Shown piece after piece: positions 18,098 through 26,827 of a DNA stretch of 64,000 nucleotides. The stretch covers positions 806,001-870,000 of the forward strand of contig JAXGSB010000001.1 in assembly GCA_040765295.1 (NCBI GenBank). Reading direction: 5' to 3'. Position 1 is the first letter of the stretch. The number at the start of each line of letters is the position of its first letter. The notes below the pieces were generated by a model that worked only from the letters and a program-made list of their open reading frames with translations, was not told the origin of the DNA and did no database searches. Origin of the DNA: Scatomorpha sp040765295. Lineage in GTDB: Bacteria; Bacillota; Clostridia; Oscillospirales; Oscillospiraceae. The position numbers and the translations under genes were made by a program.

Positions 18098-19204
18098 TTA
18101 GCTGAGAGTGAGATCTCCCTCTTTTATCCAAGATATTTTTCTGAAAAAGAGACCGAAAAGCCAGCAAATGACAGAGGGGAGGACAAAAGAAATCATTATT
18201 AGGCCAATCCAGTCGAAGGCTGTCGGGGTAATCGGGACTGCGCCGTTAAGTACGGCAACCTCGCTGGGAGAAACCCAGCCGGACCAAACACCGATAGGGC
18301 CGCACATGCCGCTGGTGCCCATACCGGAGTTTACGGCGGCGCCGTTCATTTCCAGCTTGAAAAAGCATGTCGCTATGGGGCCGGTTATCGCGCTTGTCAA
18401 AATTGCGGGAATCCAAATCTTGGGATTTTTAACAATGTTTCCCATCTGCAGCATTGAAGTGCCAAGACCTTGTGAGATTAGACCGTTAAAACCGTTCTCC
18501 CTGTAGCTCATAACCGCAAAACCCATCATATTAGCGCAGCAGCCGGCCAAGGCGGCGCCTCCTGCCAGTCCTGTCAGGCCCAAAGCGGCGCAGATTGCGG
18601 CTGAAGATATCGGCAGGGTGAGGGCTATGCCGACGATCACGGAAACCAGTATTCCCATAATAAAAGGCCTTTGCTCTGTTGCCCACATAATTATCCCACC
18701 AACCCAATTGGCTGCATCGCCCACAGGCTTTGCTATAAGCAGGGCCAAAAAAACGCCCACTAAAATAGTTACAAGCGGAGTGACGAGGATGTCGACCTTT
18801 GTCTCCTTCGAGACCATCTTGCCGAACTCACTGGCGACAAGGGCGGTGAAAAGAACAGCCAAAGGGCCGCCGGCGCCGCCAAGCGTGTTGGTAACAAAGC
18901 CGACAGGTACAAGTGAGAAAAGGACCATCCCGGGAGCCTTAAGCGCATAGCCGATAGCCACAGCCATAGCGGGTCCGACCATGAGCATCGAGGCACCCCC
19001 GATATTGTAGCCCTTACCTCCGAATTCAAAAATTACTTTCTGTAAAAAACCTATATTAAATTGACTTCCGAGCGTGTTGAGTATGGTGCCGATAAGAAGC
19101 GAGCAGAATAGGCCCTGGGCCATTGCCCCAAGTGCATCGATACCATATCTTTTAAGGGAAATCTCTATATTTTTTCTCTTCAAAAATGCTTTGATTTTAT
19201 CCAT
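18098..19204 (-). CDS. PTS_EIIC_2-type membrane protein, candidate niacin-linked transporter
   Basis: 368 residues with about nine hydrophobic segments and Gly-rich stretches (GGASMLMVGPAMAVAIGYAL, TNTLGGAGGPLAVLFTALVA), typical of the PTS_EIIC_2 family (PF13303). Members are annotated as PTS sugar IIC, but no IIA/IIB gene is nearby. Its upstream region carries the same operator-like motif as pncB, and niaR is adjacent. My inference is a substrate in NAD or niacin metabolism rather than a sugar. Confidence 0.7.
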   Translation of the reverse strand: MDKIKAFLKRKNIEISLKRYGIDALGAMAQGLFCSLLIGTILNTLGSQFNIGFLQKVIFEFGGKGYNIGGASMLMVGPAMAVAIGYALKAPGMVLFSLVPVGFVTNTLGGAGGPLAVLFTALVASEFGKMVSKETKVDILVTPLVTILVGVFLALLIAKPVGDAANWVGGIIMWATEQRPFIMGILVSVIVGIALTLPISSAAICAALGLTGLAGGAALAGCCANMMGFAVMSYRENGFNGLISQGLGTSMLQMGNIVKNPKIWIPAILTSAITGPIATCFFKLEMNGAAVNSGMGTSGMCGPIGVWSGWVSPSEVAVLNGAVPITPTAFDWIGLIMISFVLPSVICWLFGLFFRKISWIKEGDLTLS

Positions 19205-19223
19205 ATCACAGTCTCCTATAAAA

Positions 19224-19258
19224 ATGACATTACAGTGTCTTTACAGCTGTAATGTCAT
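19224..19258. promoter_or_regulatory. Probable NiaR operator upstream of the PTS_EIIC_2 gene
   Basis: A perfect inverted repeat: ATGACATTACAG (19224-19235) and CTGTAATGTCAT (19247-19258). The core AGTGTCTTTACAGCT is nearly identical to the one upstream of pncB (21305-21319). It lies 20 bp before the gene start, a position suited to repression. Confidence 0.7.
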
Positions 19259-19302
19259 AGTAGCCTATAATATAAAAAAAATCAAGTGTTGTATAATATC
19301 TG

Positions 19303-19821
19303 TCAATCTGTGTCGGAATAGAGATAGCTATTTTCTTCAAGCTGTCTTAATACTCTCAAAAATGCCTCTTCGTCCGGACAGCGCAGTGTATGAATGTGCA
19401 CTCCCCCTGTGAGCAGGGAAAGGGGAGGGGCGTTTTCTGTTAAGAGAGTATGCACAAAGCTTTGAACGTCGTAGCGATTTGAAATTTCTAGCTTACCGCT
19501 CAGTTCTCCATATACGGCATGTTCTATTATTACATCAATGACTTCACAGCCGTTGTCAACTATGATATTGAGCTCTTCTTCAATGCCCTCGACGCCGTGA
19601 ATGCAGACAATCTTTTTTATTAAACCGCCCTCTTTAGAGCCGTATATATAGCCCTGAGGAGTCGAGAGTATTTCACTTCCGGAGGCGCGGAGCAGCGCAA
19701 TATCGCCGACTATAACTTGGCGGCTTACCTCAAAGATTCCGGCAAGCTGAGTGCCGTTAACGGCAGAACCGGCGTTTTTGAGATGCGAAAGTATCTTCTC
19801 TCGTCTTAATTTAGCGCCCAT
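19303..19821 (-). CDS. niaR: Niacin-responsive repressor NiaR (HTH_11 + 3H domain)
   Basis: Transcription repressor of NAD/niacin uptake genes. The N-terminal winged helix (REKILSHLKNAGSAVNGTQLAGIFEVSRQVIVGDIALLRASG) is followed by a 3H domain with conserved His in CIHGVEG, IEHAVYGEL and VHIHTL, which bind metal and nicotinate in the family. 172 residues. The ATG overlaps the pncB stop by 11 bp, so the two genes are cotranscribed. Confidence 0.9.
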   Translation of the reverse strand: MGAKLRREKILSHLKNAGSAVNGTQLAGIFEVSRQVIVGDIALLRASGSEILSTPQGYIYGSKEGGLIKKIVCIHGVEGIEEELNIIVDNGCEVIDVIIEHAVYGELSGKLEISNRYDVQSFVHTLLTENAPPLSLLTGGVHIHTLRCPDEEAFLRVLRQLEENSYLYSDTD

Positions 19822-21268
19822 CGTCTCTATTTTTAAGCATGCTCATCTTGAGCTCGAGCAGTGTATCCGAAAGGTCAACATAGTACTGGTGGGGGTTTTC
19901 AAACCTCAAAACCTCGGGCCAGAGGGTGCCTATCTGTTTTTTGCAGTACGAGCGAATTTCATCCAAGCTTGGCAGCTTGTATACTAGCTTTCCGCCGGAG
20001 TAGATGGGAACCTGCAACTCTACTGCCTTGAAATTACGCATCTCCTTTTCCTTCCAGGGAGCGTCGGGGTCTCTTATAACGAGCGGCTTTGTATCGTCCA
20101 CTATTTCATCATAAATTGTTATGTAGTCGGCCTCCGCCATGCCGCTCTCTCTGCCATAGAAGCGGTAGAGCTTCTTGTAATGAGGATTGGTTACCTTGCC
20201 CACGTTCTCACTTATTTTTATCTTCGGTATAACATTTCCATTATCATCCTCAATGGCTGTGAGTTTGTAGACCCCGTCAAAGACCGGTGATGATCTCGAG
20301 GTAATAAGTCTCTCGCCGACGCCGAAAGAGTCAATTTTGGCGCCCTGTCTCAAGATGTCGGTGATAAGATATTCATCCAAAGAGTTTGAACAGCTTATTT
20401 TGCACTCGGTCCAGCCGGCGTCATCGAGCATCTGTCTTGCATTTTTAGACAGATATGCAATATCGCCGGAGTCAAGTCTGATACCGCATTTTTTAATGCC
20501 TCTCGGCTTTAAGACTTCATCAAAGGCCCTTATGGCGTCAGGCACTCCGCTTTTCAGAGTGTCGTAAGTATCTACAAGCAGAACGGTGTCGTTGGGATAT
20601 AGCTCGCAATATGTCTTAAAGGCTTCCAGCTGTGTCGGAAACATCTGAACCCAAGAGTGAGCCATGGTGCCGACAGCCGGAACTCCATACAACATGTCGG
20701 AGATGGTGCAGGCCGTGCCGTGGCAGCCGGCTATGTATGCGGCTCTTGCGCCTAGGATTGCGGCTTCGGTGCCGTGAGCTCTTCTCGAGCCGAATTCCAT
20801 AATAGCCTTGCCGTTTGCTGCTCTGACTATTCTGTTTGCCTTGGTTGCAATCAAAGATTGGTGGTTTATTGTAAGAAGCAGAAAGGTTTCAATAAACTGA
20901 GCTTCTATTGCCGGAGCCCTAACTGTCAGAATCGGTTCCCTGGGGAAGACAGGTGTTCCCTCAGGGACTGCCCAGATGTCTCCGGTGAACTTAAACGCTC
21001 TCAGGTATTCCAGAAAGTCCTCACTGAAGAGTTTTCTTGAGCGGAGGTATTCAATATCTTCATCCGAAAACTTCAGATTCTCAATGTAGTTTACAGCCTG
21101 CTCGAGGCCGGCGGCTATTGCGAAGCCTCCATTATCGGGAACCGTTCTATAGAACAAATCAAAGTAAGAAATCTTTTCCCTGTAGTTCGAGTTAAAATAA
21201 CCGTTGGCCATAGTGAGCTCATAAAAATCAAAAAGCATAGTGAAGTTTTTAACAATTCTTTTATCCAT
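19811..21268 (-). CDS. pncB: Nicotinate phosphoribosyltransferase
   Basis: Nicotinate + PRPP + ATP to nicotinate mononucleotide, the entry step of niacin salvage. 485 residues, with the family start NFTMLFDFYELTMANGYF, AIMEFGSRRAHG, and CGIRLDSGDIAYLSK near residue 260. It is first of a pncB-niaR operon with an operator-like site about 40 bp upstream, suggesting autoregulation through NiaR. Confidence 0.95.
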   Translation of the reverse strand: MDKRIVKNFTMLFDFYELTMANGYFNSNYREKISYFDLFYRTVPDNGGFAIAAGLEQAVNYIENLKFSDEDIEYLRSRKLFSEDFLEYLRAFKFTGDIWAVPEGTPVFPREPILTVRAPAIEAQFIETFLLLTINHQSLIATKANRIVRAANGKAIMEFGSRRAHGTEAAILGARAAYIAGCHGTACTISDMLYGVPAVGTMAHSWVQMFPTQLEAFKTYCELYPNDTVLLVDTYDTLKSGVPDAIRAFDEVLKPRGIKKCGIRLDSGDIAYLSKNARQMLDDAGWTECKISCSNSLDEYLITDILRQGAKIDSFGVGERLITSRSSPVFDGVYKLTAIEDDNGNVIPKIKISENVGKVTNPHYKKLYRFYGRESGMAEADYITIYDEIVDDTKPLVIRDPDAPWKEKEMRNFKAVELQVPIYSGGKLVYKLPSLDEIRSYCKKQIGTLWPEVLRFENPHQYYVDLSDTLLELKMSMLKNRDDGR

Positions 21269-21302
21269 AGCGAATCATCTCACCTCTTTCAAGTAGAATT
21301 AT

Positions 21303-21321
21303 ATAGTGTCTTGACAGCTAA
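21303..21321. promoter_or_regulatory. Probable NiaR operator upstream of pncB
   Basis: The core AGTGTCTTGACAGCT (21305-21319) matches the site at 19233-19247 except for one central base. It lies upstream of the pncB-niaR operon. Confidence 0.65.
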
Positions 21322-21350
21322 TGCAATAAAATTTAGCGTTATCTAAAAAT

Positions 21351-21377
21351 TAACGGGACGCGAGGCGCGTCCCGTTA
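21351..21377 (-). terminator. Terminator after the UPF0316 gene
   Basis: A perfect 12-bp stem (taacgggacgcg 21351-21362 with 21366-21377) with a T-rich run on the minus strand after it. It separates the 21396 gene from the pncB promoter. Confidence 0.88.
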
Positions 21378-21395
21378 GAATAGGATATCTGCTTA

Positions 21396-21914
21396 TTATT
21401 TTTTGTCATAGCCCTTGAAAACATATTTGGTGTCTTGAACCATAATGAAGGCATTGGTATCAAAGCGGTGGATAAGTTCCTTAAAGGTCTTGAGGTTATT
21501 ACTCCTAATCTTCGAGAAGATCATATACTTTTCTCCTCCAAACTCAGAGGAATTCACATTCACAACAGTTACCGCAAAACCCTCTTCGCGGAGAGTGTGA
21601 ATGAGTTCATCATTGCGGTCCGAGGTGACTACCTGTATAACAAGGTCAAAAACTAAAAGTTTTCTTGTAATCAGACCACCTAAATAAGTGCCGGCCGCAA
21701 AACCCGAACCATAGACCAAAGCTATTTCCCAGCCCGAAATAGACGAGGAAAGCGCCTGCCTTACGACAGTGAACCAGATAAAAGATTCGAAAAGACCTAT
21801 CATGGCAGCCAGCACGCTCTTTTCTCTTACCGAGAGAATTGTCCTTATTGTGCATAGCGACATGTCGAAGACACGGCCTAAAAATACTATTAAACAAAGT
21901 TTTAAAAATTCCAT
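21396..21914 (-). CDS. UPF0316 / DUF2179-type membrane protein
   Basis: 172 residues. Three hydrophobic segments occupy about residues 1-80 (LCLIVFLGRVFDMSLCTIRTI..., IALVYGSGFAAGTYLGGLI). A cytoplasmic ferredoxin-like DUF2179 domain follows (DLVIQVVTSDRNDELIHTLREEGFAVTVVNV). The role of this family is not known. Monocistronic. Confidence 0.85.
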   Translation of the reverse strand: MEFLKLCLIVFLGRVFDMSLCTIRTILSVREKSVLAAMIGLFESFIWFTVVRQALSSSISGWEIALVYGSGFAAGTYLGGLITRKLLVFDLVIQVVTSDRNDELIHTLREEGFAVTVVNVNSSEFGGEKYMIFSKIRSNNLKTFKELIHRFDTNAFIMVQDTKYVFKGYDKK

Positions 21915-22040
21915 TTTGATGCTTAACTCCTAGATAAAATAATGCGAAAACGCATTGTAACATGGAAATGAAGGTATTGCAAGGTACTTCAATAAAAAAC
22001 AGATTTCAGCATTCTGACCGGCAGACTTTAAAACCGAAGA

Positions 22041-22086
22041 ACAAGAGAGTCCGTCTGCTATTGTTCTGAAAGCCGGACACTCTTGT
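22041..22086. terminator. Hairpin after the FUSC-HAD gene
   Basis: Stem acaagag-a-gtccg (22041-22053) with cggac-a-ctcttgt (22074-22086), followed by TTTT on the plus strand; one bulge. Probable terminator of the minus-strand gene at 22104, with a weak T run on that side. Confidence 0.6.
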
Positions 22087-22103
22087 TTTTGCTCCGATTA
22101 CTT

Positions 22104-23402
22104 CTACCAACGAAAGATGGTTTTCCAACAGCGCAAATCTACCGGTTCAAAATGGCGTTTCAGCTCCTTGACCAAAAGATTGCGATCGGAATTATCTATT
22201 GTAACATCATACTTCCCCGGAATACCCCCAAAGGTGACTGTTTCTTTCGTACCCATCAGCTTCTCCAGCTCACGGAGCATTGCTTCGCGTGTGCAGGCCG
22301 CGCTATAGATCTTAAGAGATGAGTAGCCCTCATATTCTGAAACATCCTTGACGATTCGATACTCTCCGATCCAAGCTTGCTTCATGAGCTTTTCATAAAT
22401 GGCCGCAATCCGCTCATGTGTATCCATCGCAAGAAGATAGACGACATGCTTATAGGTATCCTCTTTACTTCGAATAAAATTGCGGTATGGAGACCTTCGC
22501 TTTTGCTCAAAGAGTTCCTGCATTCCCTTATTTTCCAAGTCAGCATAGCGAATCACGAGGAGATTCTGCTCAATAATGTTGCTGAAAAAGGGAACGTTGT
22601 TTTCCCTCAGCCAGCAAATAATCCTTTCTGCTTGTGTTTCAGACATTGGCGTTGTACGAATATATTCCAAGCTGTCCACATCGTAAAGCGCCGCTCCGTC
22701 CATAGTGATGATAGGATAGCGCAGCTGCACACCCGGCAGCAGCTCTCGAACCGTGGCCTGTGTCTGAATGGTGGAAATCGTAAATTTTGCACCACTGTCA
22801 ATTAGTCGGTTTAGCTCTACCAAAGAATAGGCGGAAAGCTGATTGTCGCTGTCCAGCAGACTGTGACCGAGAGCCGATACATAAAGAGTATCGGTATTTT
22901 TACGTCGAGGCAGATGAAGGCGATTGACAACGGAAGCGACCAATACACCGATGACGGTGTCCAATAAGCGATTTAATGCAAAGAGGTAGGGGTTGGAACT
23001 TGTGAAGTGGTTAATTGTAATAGAAAGAAAAACTATACTCGAAAAAAAGGCCACTTCCTGTACCTTCATCAGTGTCGTTGAATAAAGAACAGGGATGAGC
23101 ATCAGCGGTACAATTAAATAATGCAGACTTTCATTCAATATCCCGATACGAATTAACTCAATCTCAAGCAAGAGCTGAAAGAGGCCCCAGGCAGCACCTA
23201 TTATGGTGCCTAGGATACGTCTACGTGCGACAAACCTCATATCTTTGGTATATGGCTGAATGCACTGCAGCGCAGCAAACACGGAATAAATAGGCGTTCC
23301 ACTGTGACCGCGAAGCACGTAGATTAACAGACAGAATGCAACTGCAATAGAAGACCGAAAGATCCTTTGACCCGGAAGCGGTAATCGTTTAATGTTCTTC
23401 AT
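22104..23402 (-). CDS. FUSC-like membrane protein fused to a degenerate HAD domain
   Basis: 432 residues. About 1-165 is an aromatic-acid-exporter/FUSC-type membrane domain (FRSSIAVAFCLLIYVLRGHSGTPIYSVFAALQCIQPY; RRRILGTIIGAAWGLF; NRLLDTVIGVLVASVVNRL). About 175-432 follows the Cof-type HAD fold (VELNRLIDSGAKFTISTIQTQATVRELLPGVQLRYPIITMDGAALYD, and a C-terminal FGGIPGKYDVTIDNSDR). The HAD nucleophile motif D-x-D-G-T-L reads ALGHSLLDSD, so phosphatase activity is doubtful. It may be an exporter with a regulatory pseudo-HAD domain. It is the last chromosomal gene before the integrated elements. Confidence 0.75.
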   Translation of the reverse strand: MKNIKRLPLPGQRIFRSSIAVAFCLLIYVLRGHSGTPIYSVFAALQCIQPYTKDMRFVARRRILGTIIGAAWGLFQLLLEIELIRIGILNESLHYLIVPLMLIPVLYSTTLMKVQEVAFFSSIVFLSITINHFTSSNPYLFALNRLLDTVIGVLVASVVNRLHLPRRKNTDTLYVSALGHSLLDSDNQLSAYSLVELNRLIDSGAKFTISTIQTQATVRELLPGVQLRYPIITMDGAALYDVDSLEYIRTTPMSETQAERIICWLRENNVPFFSNIIEQNLLVIRYADLENKGMQELFEQKRRSPYRNFIRSKEDTYKHVVYLLAMDTHERIAAIYEKLMKQAWIGEYRIVKDVSEYEGYSSLKIYSAACTREAMLRELEKLMGTKETVTFGGIPGKYDVTIDNSDRNLLVKELKRHFEPVDLRCWKTIFRW

Positions 23403-23674
23403 GCTCTCTCCAAATAACTTCTTATATTCAAGGTTTTGTTCAGGGGATAAAAAGTCATATAAAATGAAGCCTCCAAAATATTGTGCCTTTGGCTTACTTA
23501 TGAATCAGCTTAAAGTTCGAATACGAACACTAAAAACAATATCAAACTCAGAGATTAATAGCAAGTCTAAGTGAATGTGATATTTCTGTTGCAGTGCTTA
23601 AAATCTATTAACAGATTTAATAAACAAAAAGAAAACCGCAGACTCCTTGATTTTAAAGGGTTTGCGGTTATTTC
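23403..23674. other. Chromosomal flank with relic tRNA terminator
   Basis: No gene seen. A hairpin at 23634-23640 / 23663-23669 (aaccgca / tgcggtt), followed on the minus strand by TTCTTTTTG, lies just downstream of the tRNA 3' fragment. It is probably the original terminator of the tRNA-Pro gene into which the elements integrated. Confidence 0.6.
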
Positions 23675-23723
23675 TTGGTCCGAGTGACTGGATTTGAACC
23701 AGCGGCCTCTTGAACCCCATTCA
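23675..23723 (-). repeat. Attachment site: 3' half of tRNA-Pro(GGG), copy 1
   Basis: 49 bp identical to 41355-41403. On the minus strand it reads as anticodon loop (ATGGGGT, anticodon GGG), variable region, T arm (GCTGG-TTCAAAT-CCAGT), acceptor strand CACTCGG-A and an encoded CCA. The 5' half of a tRNA is missing, so this is a duplicated att core and not a working tRNA. It marks the left end of element 1. Confidence 0.88.
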
Positions 23724-23867
23724 CATTATCATGAACAAAATGGGAACAAACTTATGAAAAGTGGACAGAAAAGGACTAAAAACAAACCTAAATACAACGA
23801 AAATGAACTTATAAAAGAGCATAAAAATAGACGAAAAGGAGCATATACTAACAGATTGACTAACTTT

Positions 23868-24905
23868 TTAGAGTTTGTTGGTAATATTTTTTAGGTCAGA
23901 TAAATTGGAGCTTTGGTAGTATGATAACATTTCGAGGGTAGTGTGTCCAATCAGCTTTAATTTATCAGAATCGGGGGCATTAACGGCTTTTAGGAGGTTA
24001 GCAAAAGTGTGGCGGGTTGAATGTGGCGAAATGGTTCTGTGTCCATTTTCATTAATTTTGTTTTGTATTTTTGCTTTTGCCAGAGTAGGGTAGAAGTAGT
24101 TTTTGCGGTAGTTTTCGTAGTTTAGTTTATTACCTGCCTTATCTGAAAATATATATTGGTTTGGCTCTTTTTCGCATATGTACTTTTCAAGAATAGGTTT
24201 AATTTTGGGACTTATTGGGACTACACGATTTATGCCAGCCTCTGTTTTTGAACCGCCAACCAGATAACCACCCTCTATATTGTAATCTTCAACTTTGAGG
24301 GATAATAGCTCATTTGGTCGGAATCCCAAATAACAAGCACATACAATATAATCAGAAGCCCGGGTATTTAGAGCCTTTATTTTTAATAGTTGGTTGAGGG
24401 TGAGAGCTTCTTTGGTGCCGATAGATTTTCCATTGACTTTGAGGTACTCGGCAAGATTTAGTTTGTGAGGTACGAAAAAGCGAGGGATACCAAATTTATA
24501 CACTAGCCCACATACCGCCCGCATATTTTCCTGAGTTCTCTTACCTTTGCCACACTCATCTAAACATTCTTGCAAATCGTCGATATGTATCTCGCGAATA
24601 AATAAATCTTCAATAGGAGCAAAATACTTGAATGCGGACTTATAGCAATCCATAGTTGATTTTGACTTCTGATGAGTGGGAAACCATTTGTCATAGAGCT
24701 GTCGAAAAGTGATATCAGCATATGGCTCCATTTCGTTCAGTTCTTTGAGTTTATCTAATGCTTCGGCTTTAGTTCTTGCATTTCGAGATATAACCTTTCT
24801 TATCTTGTTTCCGTCGCTATCTCTTATATAATATGTTTTTGCCGCTCTCCATCTTCCACTAGGTAATTTAAAAATACTCCCTTCACCATGTCCTCTTCTT
24901 GCCAT
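23868..24905 (-). CDS. int: Tyrosine-type site-specific integrase of element 1
   Basis: 346 residues. An N-terminal AP2-like arm-binding region (GEGSIFKLPSGRWRAAKTYY) is followed by a SAM-like core-binding domain and the catalytic domain: Arg in CYLGFRPNELLSL, HSTRHTFANLL, LIGHTTLEM and the nucleophile Tyr in LSYYQ. It is similar throughout to the prophage integrase at 41602, and both sit beside the same tRNA-Pro att sequence. It reads toward its att site, about 145 bp away. Confidence 0.95.
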   Translation of the reverse strand: MARRGHGEGSIFKLPSGRWRAAKTYYIRDSDGNKIRKVISRNARTKAEALDKLKELNEMEPYADITFRQLYDKWFPTHQKSKSTMDCYKSAFKYFAPIEDLFIREIHIDDLQECLDECGKGKRTQENMRAVCGLVYKFGIPRFFVPHKLNLAEYLKVNGKSIGTKEALTLNQLLKIKALNTRASDYIVCACYLGFRPNELLSLKVEDYNIEGGYLVGGSKTEAGINRVVPISPKIKPILEKYICEKEPNQYIFSDKAGNKLNYENYRKNYFYPTLAKAKIQNKINENGHRTISPHSTRHTFANLLKAVNAPDSDKLKLIGHTTLEMLSYYQSSNLSDLKNITNKL

Positions 24906-24972
24906 TTTAATACTTCCTTTCTCTTGATTAACTCCCGATTTTATTTATTTGGGAGCTTATTGTACAGCAAAA

Positions 24973-25657
24973 CCACACGCTAGGCGTGTGGTTCAAGAGA
25001 GCTTAAGCGAAGAGGTAGAAAAGAAGACTCCTTTTGCATAGAATAAAAGTGCGGTCAGCCAACTGCACAGAAAATGCAAAAGGAGGGCATTCATAATGAG
25101 TATGAATGACATAAATAGTTTATCTCACACGAAATGGAATTGCAAATATCATATAGTATTTGCTCCAAAATATCGTAGGAAGGTATTTTACGGAGAAAAG
25201 AAAGCGGAAGTAGGAAGGATACTCAGGCAACTATGTGAGTGGAAAGGAGTAAAAATAATAGAAGCAGAGTGTTGTGTCGACCACATACATATGTTGCTAG
25301 AAATTCCTCCTAAAATGTCAATATCGAGCTTCATGGGATATCTAAAAGGAAAAAGCGCAACAATGCTGTATGAGCAATTCGGCGAGCTGAAATACAAGTA
25401 CAGAAATCGAGAGTTCTGGTGTAAGGGATACTATGTTGACACAGCAGGGAAAAACACGAGCCGAATTGCAGAGTATATCAAGAATCAGCTTAAAGAGGAT
25501 AAACTTGGAGAACAGTTAACAATACCGTCAGCTGGCCCTTTTAAGGGCAGCAAGTAGCAATCCTTAAGCAGTTGGCAGACCGTATTATGCGTTTGACGCA
25601 TACGCTAAGAACATAGGGCTATGCCCGCATGTGAAAAACCACCCGCTTGGCGGGTGG
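24973..25657 (+). mobile_element. IS200-type insertion sequence, copy 2
   Basis: tnpA with flanking hairpins: left CCACACGCTAGGCGTGTGG (24973-24991) and right CCACCCGCTTGGCGGGTGG (25639-25657). It lies between int and the repressor of element 1. It is related to, but clearly diverged from, the copy at 17.4 kb, so it is not a recent copy of it. A ribosome-site-like AAAGGAGGTGG on the minus strand abuts its right end, which may mark the start of a gene it interrupted. Confidence 0.8.
25096..25557 (+). CDS. tnpA: IS200-family transposase TnpA
   Basis: 153 residues. HUH motif in VDHIHMLLEIPPK and catalytic Tyr in YYVDTAGKN. The ribosome site aaggaggg precedes the ATG. It appears intact. Confidence 0.93.
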   Translation: MSMNDINSLSHTKWNCKYHIVFAPKYRRKVFYGEKKAEVGRILRQLCEWKGVKIIEAECCVDHIHMLLEIPPKMSISSFMGYLKGKSATMLYEQFGELKYKYRNREFWCKGYYVDTAGKNTSRIAEYIKNQLKEDKLGEQLTIPSAGPFKGSK

Positions 25658-25858
25658 ATGTTTATTTTTTTCCACCTCCTTTAACTATACCGTCTTTCTT
25701 TCCTTTTGTACGCCCCTTATTCGATATATACACTCCATTTCTCCAATATTAAGCAATTTTTATATCATAATTATCTTTTCCAAATATCACTTCTTTATAA
25801 TCCCCATCAACAAAAGCTAATATTTTACTATTAATTCGAGGCACTGCAAAAGTACTAA
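25658..25858. other. Degraded stretch between the IS and the repressor
   Basis: On the minus strand a short open piece (LAFVDGDYKEVIFGKDNYDIKIA then stop) lies just downstream of the repressor gene and may be its lost C-terminus or another gene remnant. No intact gene is seen. Confidence 0.35.
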
Positions 25859-26251
25859 TTATCCTGCATATACCCCTTCAACAAAAACAATAACTCCGCC
25901 CCCTTGATATTTTTCAACCTCTATATATCCAAGTAAACCACCAAAAGCAGCCGTTCCATCTCGATAAGCCAGCTCCGTATATATAGGTACTTTCGACACC
26001 CTACCACTATCCAATATTCCTAAATCATAGTCATCTAATAGTAATTGAGGTCTTGTAATATTCAACACTTCACACAATAAATCAATCTTTTCGTGTTGAG
26101 GCATAGAAGCACCATTTTCCCAGTTCAACAAAGCAGGGAGAGTTACACCTACTTTTTCTGCTAATTCTGTCTTAGTCATCCCCCTTTTTTCCCGATAATA
26201 ACTTAAATTTCGGCTCACTACTTCAATGTATGTGGGCTTTTTTCGTTTCAT
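25859..26251 (-). CDS. XRE-family repressor, C-terminally truncated
   Basis: 130 residues. The N-terminal HTH (MTKTELAEKVGVTLPALLNWENGASMPQHEKIDLLCEVLNI) is clear. The rest starts like a LexA/CI C-terminal domain (VPIYTELAYRDGTAAFGGLLGYIEVEKY) but stops before any GDSM-type catalytic Ser/Lys pair. It probably governs the early plus-strand genes across a 576-bp control region. Without the S24 domain it could not self-cleave. Confidence 0.75.
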   Translation of the reverse strand: MKRKKPTYIEVVSRNLSYYREKRGMTKTELAEKVGVTLPALLNWENGASMPQHEKIDLLCEVLNITRPQLLLDDYDLGILDSGRVSKVPIYTELAYRDGTAAFGGLLGYIEVEKYQGGGVIVFVEGVYAG

Positions 26252-26827
26252 TTTTAACTCCTTTCATACTTAATTCGTAGTAATGTCAAGTGTATCATCT
26301 ATCTTTCTCTATGTAAACCCCTTATTTTACTTATATTTTCTTGTGTTCGTAATCGTTTTGAAGTTAAATACTTATCCATACTTAACCACGCCTTTTTGTA
26401 AGATAATTAACATTTTTCCTTTTTCTGTTGGGTCTATTTTTTATCTTTTTCAGCTCGTTTTAATCCAGATAACAAAATATTCAAAACCACATAATAAGTT
26501 AATGAAATATACTAAATGCCCCTAAAATCAATATAAAACAAGGGAAATAATACGAAAATAAGAAAAGCTAAAAGTAACAAAACAGAAACAGAGCAAACTA
26601 AATATACACATTCCCCTGATAAACTTGAATAGAGAAAAAAAGTCGGTATAATGGGGATGAAAACAAAAGAAAAGGGCAAAAACAAAGCTAAACTAAATAG
26701 AAAGTAACAAAATCAGAATCAATTTATATTAATGGAAATAACGCAGAAACATATAAACAAAGAAGCAAAAAACTAACCTCTACTAATATAAAAATAACAA
26801 GAAACTAATGTAAAGGAGAAATGAAAA
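26252..26827. other. Divergent control region of element 1
   Basis: Very AT-rich, between the repressor and the early operon. It contains one convincing promoter (26625-26652). A hydrophobic open frame at 26283-26525 has no ribosome site or family resemblance and I treat it as chance. Confidence 0.5.
26625..26652 (+). promoter_or_regulatory. Early promoter of element 1
   Basis: TTGAAT (26625-26630), a 16-bp spacer, TATAAT (26647-26652). It points into the HTH-nuclease-primase-helicase operon and is the likely target of the XRE repressor. Confidence 0.6.

Noticed and set aside
22104..23402. Assembly artefact joining an exporter gene and a HAD gene
   Set aside because: The frame is continuous with no internal start or ribosome site at the boundary; fusion is the simpler reading, although the HAD motif is altered.
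23675..23723. A functional tRNA-Pro gene
   Set aside because: Only the 3' half is present; there is no D arm or 5' acceptor strand, and the identical fragment recurs at 41355-41403.
26283..26525. An 80-residue hydrophobic open frame in the element 1 control region
   Set aside because: No ribosome site, AT-driven composition and overlap with expected operator and promoter DNA; likely chance.
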